A DNA stretch of 64,000 bases from Burkholderiales bacterium (GCA_021299735.1 JAJTEM010000011.1:1-64000), one strand, 5' to 3'. Positions 36,480 to 46,066 are shown, counted from the first letter of the stretch. The notes: generated by a model not told the origin, from the letters alone. Translations and numbers: made by a program.

Positions 36480-37154
36480 ATGACTATTCCCAACTGCCCG
36501 GTCATTGCCATTGACGGTCCCACTGCCTCGGGCAAGGGAACCGTGGCTGCTTTGGTGGCTGCACGGCTTGGCTATCATTACCTTGACAGCGGTGCCATTT
36601 ACCGGGTGTTGGCGGTGGCTGTAGAACAATCGGGATTGAACCCTGATTCGCAGGTCGATTTGCAACAAATTATTCCTATGGCGGCCAATTTGCCGGTTCA
36701 CTTTCATGGTGAGCGTGTATTGCTGAATGGCGCAGATGTTTCCGAAGTCATCCGCACCGAGGAGGCCGGTGTGATGGCTTCCAGGTTGGCTGTGCTGCCC
36801 GAAGTTCGTGCTGGTCTGCTGCAAAGGCAGCGCGATTTTCGACAAAGCCCTGGGCTGGTGGCTGATGGTCGCGACATGGGTTCTGTCGTGTTTCCTGATT
36901 CCTTTCTCAAGGTGTTTTTGACGGCCAGTGCTCAGGTTCGGGCCGAGCGCCGTGTAAAGCAAATTGAAGGACGGGGGCAACAGGCTGATTTCCAGGCGAT
37001 TTACAGCGACCTGATGGCGCGCGACAAACGAGACTCCGAGCGTGCAGTGGCGCCACTCAAGCCCTGCGAAGATGCCTTGGTGTTGGATTGTTCCAACATG
37101 ACGATCGATCAAGTGGTTGTGACCATCCTGAAATGGGCTCAGGAACGCATTTAA
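36480..37154 (+). CDS. cmk: Cytidylate kinase
   Basis: A 224-residue kinase phosphorylating CMP and dCMP. The P-loop is I-D-G-P-T-A-S-G-K-G-T at residues 10-20, the substrate segment Y-L-D-S-G-A-I-Y-R follows near residue 38, and the G-R-D-M-G-S-V-V-F-P motif near residue 129 is characteristic. ATG 36480 lies 5 bases after aroA; an alternative TTG at 36471 overlaps aroA and is not needed. cmk-rpsA order is widely conserved. Confidence 0.95.
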   Translation: MTIPNCPVIAIDGPTASGKGTVAALVAARLGYHYLDSGAIYRVLAVAVEQSGLNPDSQVDLQQIIPMAANLPVHFHGERVLLNGADVSEVIRTEEAGVMASRLAVLPEVRAGLLQRQRDFRQSPGLVADGRDMGSVVFPDSFLKVFLTASAQVRAERRVKQIEGRGQQADFQAIYSDLMARDKRDSERAVAPLKPCEDALVLDCSNMTIDQVVVTILKWAQERI

Positions 37155-37158
37155 ACGC

Positions 37159-37187
37159 TTGATCAGCAAAGGCTTTCTTGTTACACT
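37159..37187 (+). promoter_or_regulatory. Probable sigma-70 promoter of rpsA
   Basis: TTGATC and TACACT are separated by 17 bases just after the cmk stop codon. It would give an rpsA leader of about 130 bases. Confidence 0.65.
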
Positions 37188-37204
37188 CACAACCCTCGTT
37201 TGAA

Positions 37205-37232
37205 GAACGTTGCCAAATGTTGGCAATTGTTC
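37205..37232 (+). promoter_or_regulatory. Hairpin in the rpsA leader
   Basis: TTGCCAA-ATG-TTGGCAA forms a perfect 7-bp stem, extended by outer GAAC/GTTC arms. It lies in the untranslated leader of S1, where structures that support S1 autoregulation are known in other bacteria. No T run follows, so it is not a terminator. Confidence 0.5.
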
Positions 37233-37323
37233 GTTAAAAGAGAATGCCGTGTTTTTCAATCCCGAAAGGCACGTTTTTGAACTCCGCCTTGCTTCCCGCA
37301 GTGGCGTGTTAAATCTCAAATTT

Positions 37324-39027
37324 ATGACCACAACTGAAATTACCCAAGCCCCAGATAGCTTTGCAGCTATGTTTGAAGAAAGCCTGAATCGCAAGGAAAT
37401 GCGTGCAGGTGAAGTGATCACAGCAGAAGTTGTTCGTGTTGATTACAACTACGTCGTTGTGAACGCCGGGCTGAAATCCGAAAGCTACATCCCTCTTGAA
37501 GAATTCAAAGACGACCACGGCAACATCGAAGTCAACGATGGTGACTTCATTTCCGTGGCCATCGAAGCACTGGAAAACGGTTACGGCGAAACATTGCTGT
37601 CTCGCGACAAGGCCAAGCGTTTGTCCGCATGGCTGAGCCTGGAGCAAGCGCTGGAATCTGGCGAGCTAGTAACAGGTACCATTACCGGAAAGGTGAAGGG
37701 TGGCCTCACAGTGATGGTAAACAGCATCCGCGCTTTCCTGCCAGGTTCTCTGGTAGATGTGCGCCCCGTGAAAGACACCACCCCATTCGAAGGCAAAACC
37801 CTCGAATTCAAAGTGATCAAGCTGGACCGCAAGCGCAACAACGTTGTGTTGTCACGCCGTGCGGTGGTTGAAGCCACCATGGGTGAAGAGCGCGACAAGC
37901 TCCTGTCCAACCTGCAGGAAGGTTCTGTGGTCAAGGGCATCGTCAAGAACATCACCGACTACGGCGCATTCGTAGACCTGGGCGGTATCGACGGCCTGTT
38001 GCACATCACCGACTTGGCATGGCGTCGTGTACGTCACCCGTCAGAAGTGCTGACAGTTGGCGAAGAAATCGAAGCAAAAGTATTGAAGTTCGACCAGGAA
38101 AAGAACCGCGTGTCCTTGGGCGTGAAGCAGCTTGGCGAAGACCCATGGGTAGGTTTGTCACGCCGTTACCCAGCCGACACACGTTTGTTCGGAAAAGTTA
38201 CGAACATCACCGACTACGGCGCATTTGTTGAAGTAGAGCAAGGTATTGAAGGCTTGGTACACGTATCCGAAATGGACTGGACCAACAAGAACGTGGACCC
38301 CAAGAAAGTGGTTACTTTGGGCGACGAAGTGGAAGTCATGGTTCTGGAAATCGACGAAGAACGCCGTCGCATCAGCCTGGGCATGAAGCAGTGCGCAGCC
38401 AACCCATGGGAAGAGTTCTCTACAAGCTTCAAGAAAGGCGACAAAGTGTCTGGCGCGATCAAGTCGATCACTGACTTTGGCGTGTTCATCGGCTTGCCTG
38501 GTGGCATCGATGGTTTGGTGCACCTGTCTGACCTGTCCTGGAATGAAACTGGTGAAGAAGCTGTACGTCGCTTCAAGAAAGGTGATGAAGTGGAAGCCTT
38601 GGTGTTGGCTATCGACACAGAGCGTGAGCGCATCAGCCTGGGTATCAAGCAGTTGTCTGGCGACCCTTTCACAGTGTTTGCATCGTCAAATGACCGTGGC
38701 AGCATGGTAACTGGCAAAGTCAAATCTGTGGATGCCAAAGGTGTTGTAGTCGACTTGGGCGACGACATTGAGGGTTACCTGCGCGCTTCGGAAATCTCCA
38801 ACGACCGCGTTGAAGATGCCCGCAATGCATACAAGGAAGGTGACGCTGTTACAGCCATGGTGATCAACGTGGACCGTAAGGCCCGCTCAATCGCTTTGTC
38901 CATCAAGGCCAAAGATCAGGTTGATACTGACGAAGCCATGAAGAAAATCGCTGAAGAAAGCGCCGGTTCTGCTGGTACGACCAGCTTGGGCGCCTTGCTG
39001 AAAGCAAAACTGGGTAACAACCAGTAA
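37324..39027 (+). CDS. rpsA: 30S ribosomal protein S1
   Basis: A 567-residue protein with six S1/OB-fold RNA-binding domains, visible as repeats of G[14 protein letters not shown] and L-V-H-V-S-E/L-S-D-L (about residues 35, 120, 205, 290, 377 and 465). It recruits mRNA to the 30S subunit. ATG 37324 opens the conserved M-T-T-T-E-I-T; the frame from 37210 overlaps the leader hairpin and promoter-proximal RNA and is rejected. Length agrees with proteobacterial S1 (about 557-570). Confidence 0.97.
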   Translation: MTTTEITQAPDSFAAMFEESLNRKEMRAGEVITAEVVRVDYNYVVVNAGLKSESYIPLEEFKDDHGNIEVNDGDFISVAIEALENGYGETLLSRDKAKRLSAWLSLEQALESGELVTGTITGKVKGGLTVMVNSIRAFLPGSLVDVRPVKDTTPFEGKTLEFKVIKLDRKRNNVVLSRRAVVEATMGEERDKLLSNLQEGSVVKGIVKNITDYGAFVDLGGIDGLLHITDLAWRRVRHPSEVLTVGEEIEAKVLKFDQEKNRVSLGVKQLGEDPWVGLSRRYPADTRLFGKVTNITDYGAFVEVEQGIEGLVHVSEMDWTNKNVDPKKVVTLGDEVEVMVLEIDEERRRISLGMKQCAANPWEEFSTSFKKGDKVSGAIKSITDFGVFIGLPGGIDGLVHLSDLSWNETGEEAVRRFKKGDEVEALVLAIDTERERISLGIKQLSGDPFTVFASSNDRGSMVTGKVKSVDAKGVVVDLGDDIEGYLRASEISNDRVEDARNAYKEGDAVTAMVINVDRKARSIALSIKAKDQVDTDEAMKKIAEESAGSAGTTSLGALLKAKLGNNQ

Positions 39028-39042
39028 TCAGTCTGTAGAGGT

Positions 39043-39071
39043 GGCGCTTCCCTTTCGGGAAGCGCCTTTTT
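39043..39071 (+). terminator. Terminator after rpsA
   Basis: A 10-bp perfect stem (GGCGCTTCCC / GGGAAGCGCC) with a TTTC loop is followed by five T. It ends 12 bases before the ihfB start codon. Confidence 0.9.
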
Positions 39072-39083
39072 ATTCTAAGAACA

Positions 39084-39380
39084 ATGACAAAATCAGAACT
39101 CATCAATCAGCTGGTCAAACGTTTCCCAAAGTTGCCTGTGCGGGACACAGACTTCGCTGTCAAAAGCATTCTCGATTCCATGACTCAAGCCCTGGCAGAA
39201 GGTCAGCGCATAGAGATTCGTGGGTTCGGTAGTTTTTCTCTAACCCGCCGCCCTCAGCGCGTGGGTCGTAATCCAAAATCAGGTGAACAAGTTGTGGTGC
39301 CCGAAAAGCGTGTGCCTCACTTTAAGCCCGGCAAAGAGCTGCGCGAGCGAGTTGATTTATACTCCAAGAAAGAGAGTTAA
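39084..39380 (+). CDS. ihfB: Integration host factor subunit beta
   Basis: A 98-residue HU/IHF-family DNA-bending protein, beta type. The N-terminal T-K-S-E-L-I-N-Q-L, the DNA-arm motif R-N-P-K-S-G-E near residue 62 and the [10 protein letters not shown] end are seen. It acts as a heterodimer with IHF-alpha, which is not in this window. The strong rpsA terminator lies just upstream, so transcription must come from read-through or a promoter inside rpsA. Confidence 0.95.
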   Translation: MTKSELINQLVKRFPKLPVRDTDFAVKSILDSMTQALAEGQRIEIRGFGSFSLTRRPQRVGRNPKSGEQVVVPEKRVPHFKPGKELRERVDLYSKKES

Positions 39381-39461
39381 ATCGATTATTCTTCGGTGAA
39401 GCCTGAGTGATCACGCCGATGAATGAGTCGGTGTTGATCCAACTAAAAACAGGGGACCACC

Positions 39462-39803
39462 TTGAAAATACTTGCCTGGGTAGTGCGAGTTGCACTTTTC
39501 CTTGTCGTTCTTACCTTCTCCATTAGAAATACTGATTTAGTCACCGTGAAATGGTTGCCTGGTCTTGAAATTCAGGTGCAGCTTGTAGTGGCTTTGTTGA
39601 TTGCCTTGTTGCTCGGTGCGGTGTTCGCATGGGTCTCCTTGTTGCCCTCCTGGCTAAAAGCCAAACGTGTAGCCTCCGTAGCCTCGAAAAATGCGGAGCG
39701 TCTGGAGCGAGAGTTGAATCAACTTAAATCTCAAGGCAATATGCCAGCCGTTGTTGAAGAACCCAGCCCCGCATTGCCGATAGGCCCAAGCCATGGAATT
39801 TGA
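39462..39803 (+). CDS. lapA: Lipopolysaccharide assembly protein A
   Basis: A 113-residue membrane protein of the LapA/DUF1049 family: two TMs (residues about 3-20 and 38-60) followed by a Lys/Arg/Glu-rich coiled-coil tail. It works with LapB to control LpxC turnover and so the level of LPS. The start is a TTG at 39462 with AGGGGA six bases upstream. It overlaps lapB by 11 bases. Confidence 0.9.
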   Translation: MKILAWVVRVALFLVVLTFSIRNTDLVTVKWLPGLEIQVQLVVALLIALLLGAVFAWVSLLPSWLKAKRVASVASKNAERLERELNQLKSQGNMPAVVEEPSPALPIGPSHGI

Positions 39804-41034
39804 AACCTGGTGGCTGGTACTCATCCCGCTAATCTTCAGTTTGGGGTGGATGGCCGCGCGCCTTGAAAAGCGTTCAGATGCATCAGTGCGAGGCCAATTG
39901 CCGGCTTCTTATTTCAAAGGCGTTAATTTCTTGCTGAGTGAACAGCCGGACAAAGCGATTGATGCTTTTCTTGAAGTGGCTGCAATTGATACTCACACCG
40001 TTGAATTGCACTTTGCGCTTGCCAACCTCTTTCGAAAGAAGGGTGAAATTGATCGCGCGATTCGGGTCCACCAGTTTTTAACCACACGCGAACAGATTAC
40101 GCCGGCAGATCGGGAAAAAGCCACTTATGAGCTGGGCGTAGATTTCTTGCGAGCAGGTATTCTGGACCGTGCGGAACAGGCTTTTACAAGTTTGTCGGGC
40201 TCAAACATGAAAGCCGAAGCATCGCGCCAGTTGCTCGAGTTGTACGAGTTGGAGAAAGCCTGGGACAAAGCCATTGCACAAGCGCACAAACTTCGTGAAT
40301 ATGGTGCTGATGTGCCTGCCGGCGACATCGCTCATTTCTACTGCGAATTGGCTGCCCAATTTATTGATGCGGGTGATTTGCTTAAGGCAAAAGCCGAGTT
40401 GCAAAATGCCTTGTTGACCGATGCGCAGAACGTGCGAGCGTCATTGTTGCTCGGCGATATTTACTTTACACAACATCAGTTTGACGAGGCCATTGGCCAA
40501 TGGCGTGCAGCTGAGCGGCAAAACCCTTGGTACTTACCATTGGTTGGGCCGAATATGTGGGCCGCTTTCAAAAAACTGGAGCGTGACGAAGAGGGCATTG
40601 CAGCATTGCTGGAATATTGCACCATGTACCCTTCGATCGATTTATTGCTTGTGTTGGCGCAAGCGGTTGAAGAAACCAAGGGGCCGTTCGCGGCATTTGA
40701 GTTGCTTCGTGAGCAGGTACGTGCTCGGCCAAGTTTATTGGGTCTTGACAAGCTTCTGGAGCATCAGCTGCGTGGCAAGCTTGATGATGACCGCATGCAA
40801 GACCTGCGGCTCACGCGAGAGTTGATTTCAAAACACACCCAACGCCTTGGCCGCTACCGCTGTCAGTCTTGCGGTTTTCAGGCCAAGAAGTTTTACTGGC
40901 AATGCCCGGGTTGTGCCAATTGGGATTCAATTGTGCCGCGCCGTGCAGAAGAACTGGATTTTTACCCCGTGTCTGCGAAAAAAGCAGCACCGGTAGTAAC
41001 AAATAGCCCGGCAAAGATCCAGGCAAATATCTAA
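39793..41034 (+). CDS. lapB: Lipopolysaccharide assembly protein B (TPR + rubredoxin-type zinc domain)
   Basis: A 413-residue protein with an N-terminal TM anchor (residues about 4-20), about nine TPR repeats (about 35-340), and a C-terminal rubredoxin-like metal site made of C-Q-S-C (about 357) and C-P-G-C (about 371). LapB coordinates LPS export with FtsH-dependent degradation of LpxC. It is followed 15 bases later by hldA, giving an LPS-related operon lapA-lapB-hldA-hldD. Confidence 0.93.
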   Translation: MEFETWWLVLIPLIFSLGWMAARLEKRSDASVRGQLPASYFKGVNFLLSEQPDKAIDAFLEVAAIDTHTVELHFALANLFRKKGEIDRAIRVHQFLTTREQITPADREKATYELGVDFLRAGILDRAEQAFTSLSGSNMKAEASRQLLELYELEKAWDKAIAQAHKLREYGADVPAGDIAHFYCELAAQFIDAGDLLKAKAELQNALLTDAQNVRASLLLGDIYFTQHQFDEAIGQWRAAERQNPWYLPLVGPNMWAAFKKLERDEEGIAALLEYCTMYPSIDLLLVLAQAVEETKGPFAAFELLREQVRARPSLLGLDKLLEHQLRGKLDDDRMQDLRLTRELISKHTQRLGRYRCQSCGFQAKKFYWQCPGCANWDSIVPRRAEELDFYPVSAKKAAPVVTNSPAKIQANI

Positions 41035-41049
41035 CAAGACAGGCGAACC

Positions 41050-41973
41050 ATGGTCGACAGGTCACAATTTAAAGACGCAAAAATTCTAGTGGTTGGTGAT
41101 GTGATGCTGGACCGCTATTGGTTTGGTGACGTAGAGCGTATTTCTCCGGAGGCTCCTGTGCCTGTGGTGCTGGTGGGTACGAAAGACGAGCGTTTGGGGG
41201 GTGCTGCCAACGTGGCGATTAATGCCAGTTCTCTTGGCGCACAGCTTTGCTTGATGGGCGTGGTGGGTAATGACGAGCCCGGTCACACGGTCGAGACGTT
41301 GCTGGAGAAAAGTGGTGTACGTTCGCGGTTGCTGAAAGACCCGAATTTCCCCACCACTGTGAAGTTGCGCGTGATTGCCCGCCAGCAACAGTTGGTGCGA
41401 ATTGATTTTGAAGAGCGCCCCTCGCCTGAACAATTGACCACCAAAATGGAGTTGTTTGAGCAGGAATACGCCAATCACGATGTGGTGCTGTTTTCTGATT
41501 ATGGCAAGGGCAGCCTGGAGCATGTTGCCGAAATGATTGCCCTGTGCAAAAAGGCGGGCAAAACGACTTTGGTCGATCCGAAAGGCGATGACTATGCAAA
41601 GTACGCCGGTGCATCGGTTCTAACGCCTAATCGTTCCGAGTTCAAGCAGGTTATGGGTGGTTGGAAAACTGAGGCCCAGTTGGTTGAGAAAGCACAAATT
41701 TTGCGTGAACGCTTGAGCTTGGGGGCTTTGTTGCTGACACGCTCTGAAGAGGGCATGACGCTGTTTACCGCGGACGGAAGTTTCCATGTTCCCGCCCAGG
41801 CCCGTGAGGTTTTCGATGTGTCTGGTGCAGGTGATACCGTAATTGCCACGTTGGCTTGTGCTGTGGGTTCTGGTATGAGTTTGCCCGACAGTGTGGTTTT
41901 GGCTAACAAAGCTGGTGGTGTTGTGGTGGGTAAATTGGGCACAGCGGTGATATTGCCGGAAGAGCTAAATTAA
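41050..41973 (+). CDS. hldA: D-glycero-beta-D-manno-heptose-7-phosphate kinase
   Basis: A 307-residue ribokinase-family (PfkB) sugar kinase equal to domain 1 of HldE (also called RfaE1). Seen are the N-terminal G-D-V-M-L-D-R-Y-W segment, the G-G-A-A-N-V-A sugar motif near residue 54 and the catalytic D-V-S-G-A-G-D-T near residue 257. It phosphorylates heptose-7-phosphate at C1. The adenylyltransferase domain of HldE is absent, so that step must be coded elsewhere. It lies directly before hldD. Confidence 0.93.
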   Translation: MVDRSQFKDAKILVVGDVMLDRYWFGDVERISPEAPVPVVLVGTKDERLGGAANVAINASSLGAQLCLMGVVGNDEPGHTVETLLEKSGVRSRLLKDPNFPTTVKLRVIARQQQLVRIDFEERPSPEQLTTKMELFEQEYANHDVVLFSDYGKGSLEHVAEMIALCKKAGKTTLVDPKGDDYAKYAGASVLTPNRSEFKQVMGGWKTEAQLVEKAQILRERLSLGALLLTRSEEGMTLFTADGSFHVPAQAREVFDVSGAGDTVIATLACAVGSGMSLPDSVVLANKAGGVVVGKLGTAVILPEELN

Positions 41974-41984
41974 AGGATTTGATG

Positions 41985-42995
41985 ATGAAAGTGATTGTGA
42001 CCGGTGCTGCGGGTTTAATTGGCAGCAATTTGGTGAAGGCGCTAAATGAGCGTGGCATTACCGATGTGTTGGCGGTAGACAACCTCACCAAAGGTGACAA
42101 GTTTTTGAACCTGGTGGATTGTGAAATTTCCGATTACCTCGACAAAGCTGATTTTCTGGCACGCATTGAGCGTGGCGAGTTTGGCAAATTCGATGCGATT
42201 TTTCATGAGGGTGCGTGTTCGGACACCATGGAGCACAATGGCAATTACATGATGGCCAACAATTTCCGCTACACCCAAACTCTGTTTGAGTGGGCACAAC
42301 GCACAGGTACGCCATTTTTGTATGCATCTTCGGCGGCTGTTTATGGCGGCAGCACCGAGTTCATCGAGAACCGTGAGGTTGAAAAACCATTAAATGTATA
42401 TGGTTACTCCAAGTTTTTGTTTGATCAAGTACTGCGTAGGAAAATGAAAACCGGGTTGAAAGCACCTGTGTTTGGTTTCAGGTATTTCAATGTGTACGGT
42501 GATCGTGAGCAACACAAAGGTCGTATGGCTTCCGTGGCCTTTCACAACTTTAATCAGTTTTGTCAAGGTGGTTCCGTGAAACTGTTTGGTCCTTATGGCG
42601 GCTATGAAGCTGGTTGCCAACAAAGAGATTTTGTTTCGATCGAAGATGTTGTCAAGGTCAACATGTTTTTCTTTGAAAATGCCAGCACTGCACCTTCCGG
42701 TGTATACAACTTGGGTACCGGGCGTGCCCAAACATTCAATGACGTAGCCCTCACTACCTTGAACACCCTGCGCGAAAGCCAGGGCAATACAGCCTTAAGC
42801 TTGAAGGAAGCGGTACAAGGTGGTTTTATTGAATATATTGAGTTTCCGGATGCGCTGAAAGGCAAGTATCAAAGTTACACCCAGGCTGATCTAAACAACT
42901 TGCGCGCCGCAGGTTACACCGGCAGTTTCTACAGTGTTGAAGAGGGTGTTGCGCGATATGTTGGGCGTTTAATAAAAAAATATCAAAAACAATGA
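41985..42995 (+). CDS. hldD: ADP-L-glycero-D-manno-heptose-6-epimerase
   Basis: A 336-residue extended SDR that epimerises ADP-D,D-heptose, the last step of heptose donor synthesis for the LPS core. The NADP site is G-A-A-G-L-I-G-S near residue 7. The catalytic Y-G-Y-S-K is near residue 139 with Ser in A-S-S-A-A-V-Y before it. Three starts are possible (TTG 41979, ATG 41982, ATG 41985); ATG 41985 has AAAGGA at the best spacing (7 bases). The same enzyme is also known as RfaD/WaaD. Confidence 0.94.
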   Translation: MKVIVTGAAGLIGSNLVKALNERGITDVLAVDNLTKGDKFLNLVDCEISDYLDKADFLARIERGEFGKFDAIFHEGACSDTMEHNGNYMMANNFRYTQTLFEWAQRTGTPFLYASSAAVYGGSTEFIENREVEKPLNVYGYSKFLFDQVLRRKMKTGLKAPVFGFRYFNVYGDREQHKGRMASVAFHNFNQFCQGGSVKLFGPYGGYEAGCQQRDFVSIEDVVKVNMFFFENASTAPSGVYNLGTGRAQTFNDVALTTLNTLRESQGNTALSLKEAVQGGFIEYIEFPDALKGKYQSYTQADLNNLRAAGYTGSFYSVEEGVARYVGRLIKKYQKQ

Positions 42996-43029
42996 AACTA
43001 ACGTAGTGGCAAAGACACTTACTATTGTT

Positions 43030-43213
43030 GGTTGATTCGGCCTCTTGAACCGAGTCGCCCAAGAATCGCGGGGGTTACCCCCCACGTTTTAAGGGTAGGC
43101 CAACTGCTTGTGGAATCGCATACTTCCCTTAGGGGCGAGCATTGCGACCAAGCAAGTGTCTCTGTCTCCTCAAGCCCTGTTAAGCCCGCTTTTTTAAGCG
43201 GGCTTTTTTTTGC
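43030..43213 (+). ncRNA. Candidate structured RNA or long 3' UTR downstream of hldD
   Basis: About 180 non-coding bases end in a strong terminator. The stretch can fold into GGGGG-TTA-CCCCC (43070-43082) and a larger arm in which GCTTG (43106-43110) and TCGCA (43116-43120) pair with TGCGA (43143-43147) and CAAGC (43149-43153). It may be an independent small RNA or the 3' UTR of hldD. I compared it by eye with 6S and 4.5S RNA and could not match either. No clear promoter is seen. Confidence 0.3.
43182..43212 (+). terminator. Intrinsic terminator downstream of hldD
   Basis: AAGCCCGCTT and AAGCGGGCTT form a 10-bp stem with a TTTT loop, followed by about eight T. It terminates plus-strand transcription from hldD or from the RNA candidate at 43030. 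Confidence 0.92.
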
Positions 43214-43262
43214 ATATTTTTCCGGGCGGGGCAGGTGCGTCCCAATCAGGCCACTGGTGGCT

Positions 43263-43616
43263 TCAGCTGACCATCCCGCTGAAATACCATTGAAACACCA
43301 TGGCCAGCGTGGCCATGAGTGCAGTCATCCCAAAAGCGAGCGACAAGGCGATGGATACAACCACAGCACCTGTGGTTTGCTTGGTGTCCTGCGGATATTC
43401 CGGGTTTAACAAGGCATTGAATTGCTCGTCTTTCATCAAGCCGTAGCGCATGGTGTCTATCCAGCCAGCAAATGCAGAAAGTGGGAAGGTGAGCATGTAG
43501 AACCAGAACCGTTTTTTGCCGGCGTAGATCCAGTGGCCACCGATAGCGCCTGTAAACAGGGCTAGCCAGCAGAAGAAAAGCTTTGATTTGAAAGGTTCTT
43601 GAGGTGGTGCGTTCAT
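43263..43616 (-). CDS. TM2-domain-like small membrane protein
   Basis: A 117-residue protein from ATG 43616 (GTG 43628 adds four residues). It has two hydrophobic helices around a [11 protein letters not shown] segment (residues about 12-50) that resembles the TM2 motif (G-x-x-G-x-x-x-F-Y-L-G), and a further hydrophobic region near residues 80-110. Function is unknown; TM2 proteins are often small helpers in the envelope. No good ribosome binding site is seen at either start. It is divergent from rpsP. Confidence 0.65.
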   Translation of the reverse strand: MNAPPQEPFKSKLFFCWLALFTGAIGGHWIYAGKKRFWFYMLTFPLSAFAGWIDTMRYGLMKDEQFNALLNPEYPQDTKQTTGAVVVSIALSLAFGMTALMATLAMVFQWYFSGMVS

Positions 43617-43631
43617 TTTTAAAAACACTGC

Positions 43632-43660
43632 TTGTTAGATTGGATTACGCTGGCTATAAT
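43632..43660 (+). promoter_or_regulatory. Sigma-70 promoter of the rpsP operon
   Basis: TTGTTA and a perfect TATAAT are separated by 17 bases. It lies about 97 bases before the rpsP start and points to it, overlapping the divergent small-gene start region. Confidence 0.8.
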
Positions 43661-43756
43661 AGCGGGTTATCAGATTTCGTGTCTCGAAATCCCAATGATT
43701 CATTCGTTTGTGGTGCCAAGGTTTGCGCTACAAGCACTAATTTAATAGAGGAAATT

Positions 43757-44011
43757 ATGGTCGTCATTCGACTCGCACGTGGTGGTTCTAAAAAGCGCCC
43801 ATTTTATAGCCTGGTGGCTGCTGATTCACGCAACCGTCGCGATGGCCGTTTCATCGAGCGCATTGGTTTTTACAACCCGGTGGCCCCCGAAGGTTCAGAA
43901 GGCCTGCGCATTGCAATGGATCGCCTGACCTACTGGAAAAGCGTTGGTGCACAATGCTCTTCTACAGTAGATCGTCTTGTTGGTCAGTACACCGCAAAGC
44001 AAGCTGCTTGA
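43757..44011 (+). CDS. rpsP: 30S ribosomal protein S16
   Basis: An 84-residue ribosomal protein with the typical start [17 protein letters not shown] and the [10 protein letters not shown] motif. AGAGGA lies 5 bases before ATG 43757; the longer frame from 43604 would run through the promoter and is rejected. It heads the conserved rpsP-rimM-trmD-rplS operon. Confidence 0.97.
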   Translation: MVVIRLARGGSKKRPFYSLVAADSRNRRDGRFIERIGFYNPVAPEGSEGLRIAMDRLTYWKSVGAQCSSTVDRLVGQYTAKQAA

Positions 44012-44025
44012 ATTTGACAGGCTTT

Positions 44026-44045
44026 GGTCTGGTGAACACCAGACC
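44026..44045. other. Perfect palindrome in the rpsP-rimM spacer
   Basis: GGTCTGGTG-AA-CACCAGACC has 9-bp arms and a 2-base centre, 15 bases after the rpsP stop. No T run follows, so it may stabilise or process the rpsP message. Confidence 0.6.
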
Positions 44046-44077
44046 GGGCCCCGGTTAAAAAACAGGTGATTACACAG

Positions 44078-44113
44078 AGTCCGTGGATGCTACGTTCGCG
44101 GACTTTTGTTTTT
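44078..44113 (+). terminator. Attenuator-like terminator between rpsP and rimM
   Basis: AGTCCGTG and CGCGGACT form an 8-bp stem (one G-U pair, 11-base loop) followed by TTTGTTTTT. It would lower expression of rimM-trmD relative to rpsP, as is known for this operon in other bacteria. Confidence 0.65.
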
Positions 44114-44144
44114 GGTTTGATGGTTCCCCATTTGGACACCGAGA

Positions 44145-44726
44145 ATGAATGTACCCGACGATTTGGTAGAACTTGGCCGCATTGGTGAGCCCTATGGCTT
44201 AAAGGGCTGGGTCAATGTGTTGCCTTCGTCTGAAGAGCCGGATGTACTGCTGAAAAGCAAGCAATGGTGGGTTTCACGCCTGCCAACTGCTGCAGGTAAA
44301 GCGGTTGAAGGTGCAGCGGTTCGCCGCACAGCACAGCCAAAATTCGAAGACCTGGTATTCGAGCCATTTCGGGTGTTGCAAAGCAAGCCACATTCCAGCC
44401 GTATTGTGGCGCATTTGGAGGGTATTGAGCAGCCCGAACTTGCCGCCCAATTTAAGGGGCGCCGGGTTTATGTGTCGCGCGCACGCTTTCCTGCCCCGGC
44501 GGAAGGTGAGTACTACTGGATTGATTTGGTGGGCTGCCTGGTGACCAACCTTCAGGGCAAAGTGCTAGGCACAGTTGTTCAGGTTGTTGACCATGGGGCG
44601 CACCCAATTTTGGCGGTCAAGGGCGAGGCTGAGCAGGAAATGCTGATTCCATTCGTGGCTGCATACGTACTGAATGTAGACACTCAGGCCAAACAAATTC
44701 AAGCGGATTGGCAGGAAGACTACTGA
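44145..44726 (+). CDS. rimM: Ribosome maturation factor RimM
   Basis: A 193-residue 16S rRNA-processing factor that binds S19 during 30S maturation. The N-terminal domain starts [15 protein letters not shown] (residues 9-23). The C-terminal PRC-barrel contains [10 protein letters not shown] near residue 122 and ends in the E-M-L-I-P-F-V segment. Its stop overlaps the trmD start by one base (TGATG). Confidence 0.94.
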   Translation: MNVPDDLVELGRIGEPYGLKGWVNVLPSSEEPDVLLKSKQWWVSRLPTAAGKAVEGAAVRRTAQPKFEDLVFEPFRVLQSKPHSSRIVAHLEGIEQPELAAQFKGRRVYVSRARFPAPAEGEYYWIDLVGCLVTNLQGKVLGTVVQVVDHGAHPILAVKGEAEQEMLIPFVAAYVLNVDTQAKQIQADWQEDY

Positions 44727-45466
44727 TGTCGGGCCCTCGCTTTGACGTAATCACCCTTTTTCCCGATCAGTTTCCGAATCTGCTCGAGTTGGGTGTGGTC
44801 GGCAGGGCGCTGAAAAAGCAACTGTTTGAATTGCACTGCTGGAATCCCCGTGATTTCACCGATGACCTGCACCGCACCGTGGACGACAGGCCCTATGGCG
44901 GTGGCCCTGGCATGGTAATGCTGGCCGAGCCTTTGGTGCGCTGTGTGAAGGCGATTCGCGCTGCCCGCGCAGATCAGGCGCCTGTGATATTTTTGACTCC
45001 GCATGGACCCTTGTTGAAACAGGCCGATGTTCGGGCCATGAGCGAACAAGGTATGGGTGCAATTTTATTGTGCGGTCGTTACGAGGGTGTAGACCAGCGC
45101 TTTATCGATGAGTACGTGGACCAAACTTACTGTTTGGGCGATTTCGTACTTTCTGGCGGTGAATTGGCTGTGGCTTGTTTTGTGGATGCCTGGGTACGTT
45201 TGGTGCCCGATGTGTTGAACCACGCCTTGTCGGCCACCCAGGATTCGTTTGAGGCGGGTTTGCTGGATTGCCCGCACTACACCCGGCCGGAAGTTTTTGA
45301 AAATAAAGCGGTTCCAGACGTGCTTTTGTCTGGAAATCATGCGAAAATAGATAGTTGGCGTTTTGAGCAGGCGAAAGCTTACACAAAACGCTTTCGACCT
45401 GAATTGCTGGAAAACCTTGTTACTAATTCAAACGAACGAGCAGTCAAGAACAGCAAGAAGGGTTAG
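44726..45466 (+). CDS. trmD: tRNA (guanine-N1)-methyltransferase
   Basis: A 246-residue SPOUT-class enzyme methylating G37 in tRNAs, needed to keep reading frame. The start F-D-V-I-T-L-F-P, the [10 protein letters not shown] motif near residue 57, and the knot sequence [11 protein letters not shown] near residue 113 with [10 protein letters not shown] are all present. ATG 44726 overlaps the rimM stop; the frame from 44708 lies in rimM and is rejected. Confidence 0.96.
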   Translation: MSGPRFDVITLFPDQFPNLLELGVVGRALKKQLFELHCWNPRDFTDDLHRTVDDRPYGGGPGMVMLAEPLVRCVKAIRAARADQAPVIFLTPHGPLLKQADVRAMSEQGMGAILLCGRYEGVDQRFIDEYVDQTYCLGDFVLSGGELAVACFVDAWVRLVPDVLNHALSATQDSFEAGLLDCPHYTRPEVFENKAVPDVLLSGNHAKIDSWRFEQAKAYTKRFRPELLENLVTNSNERAVKNSKKG

Positions 45467-45597
45467 GTTGGTGCCATGCTTGTATTTTGTTGTGCAATAA
45501 GTTTTCAAGCAGGTACTTTTTAATTGTTTCATCCTCTGGCGGTGCACACTCAATTTATTGAGCAAAATAGCCCGTGAATGATGACTTGGAGCTATAT

Positions 45598-45978
45598 ATG
45601 AATTTGATTCAACAACTTGAGCAAGAAGAAATTGCTCGTTTGGGTAAAGAAATCCCCGAGTTCGCCCCTGGCGACACAGTGATCGTAAGCGTTCGTGTAA
45701 TCGAAGGCACACGTTCACGTTTGCAGGGTTATGAAGGCGTTGTGATTGCCCGCCGTAACCGTGGTCTGAATTCCTCCTTCATCGTTCGCAAGATTTCATC
45801 TGGCGAAGGTGTTGAGCGTACATTCCAGTTGTACTCACCCACCATCGAAAAGATCGAAGTGAAGCGTCGTGGTGATGTTCGCCGCGCCAAGCTGTACTAC
45901 CTGCGCGATCGTTCAGGCAAGTCTGCACGTATTAAGGAAAAGTTGCCCAACCGTGCAAGCAAGCAATCTGCTGAATAA
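45598..45978 (+). CDS. rplS: 50S ribosomal protein L19
   Basis: A 126-residue ribosomal protein. Conserved segments are F-A-P-G-D-T-V near residue 24, [12 protein letters not shown] near residue 42, and [14 protein letters not shown] near residue 91. A GGAGC site precedes ATG 45598. The 131-base gap after trmD has no gene and no strong terminator. It is the last gene of the operon. Confidence 0.97.
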   Translation: MNLIQQLEQEEIARLGKEIPEFAPGDTVIVSVRVIEGTRSRLQGYEGVVIARRNRGLNSSFIVRKISSGEGVERTFQLYSPTIEKIEVKRRGDVRRAKLYYLRDRSGKSARIKEKLPNRASKQSAE

Positions 45979-46033
45979 GCAGTTTGTTGATTGTTTGGCT
46001 GAAATGCTGAAGTAACTCAGCAGGGATACAACT

Positions 46034-46066
46034 AAAAAAGCCAGTTCGTCGCGAACTGGCTTTTTT
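46034..46066. terminator. Bidirectional terminator between rplS and recG
   Basis: A 15-bp perfect inverted repeat (A6 plus GCCAGTTCG, and its complement) with a 3-base centre has A and T runs on both flanks. It serves rplS (plus) and recG (minus), which converge here. Confidence 0.93.

Noticed and set aside
36453-37421. Long minus-strand frame (322 codons) opposite cmk and the rpsA leader
   Set aside because: It lies antisense to well-supported cmk, has no ribosome binding site and its translation looks like a shadow of the cmk codons.
43030-43213. Possible 6S or 4.5S RNA
   Set aside because: The 4.5S core GGAAGGAAGCAG motif is absent and I could not build the long 6S duplex with a central bubble, so only an unspecific RNA candidate is reported.
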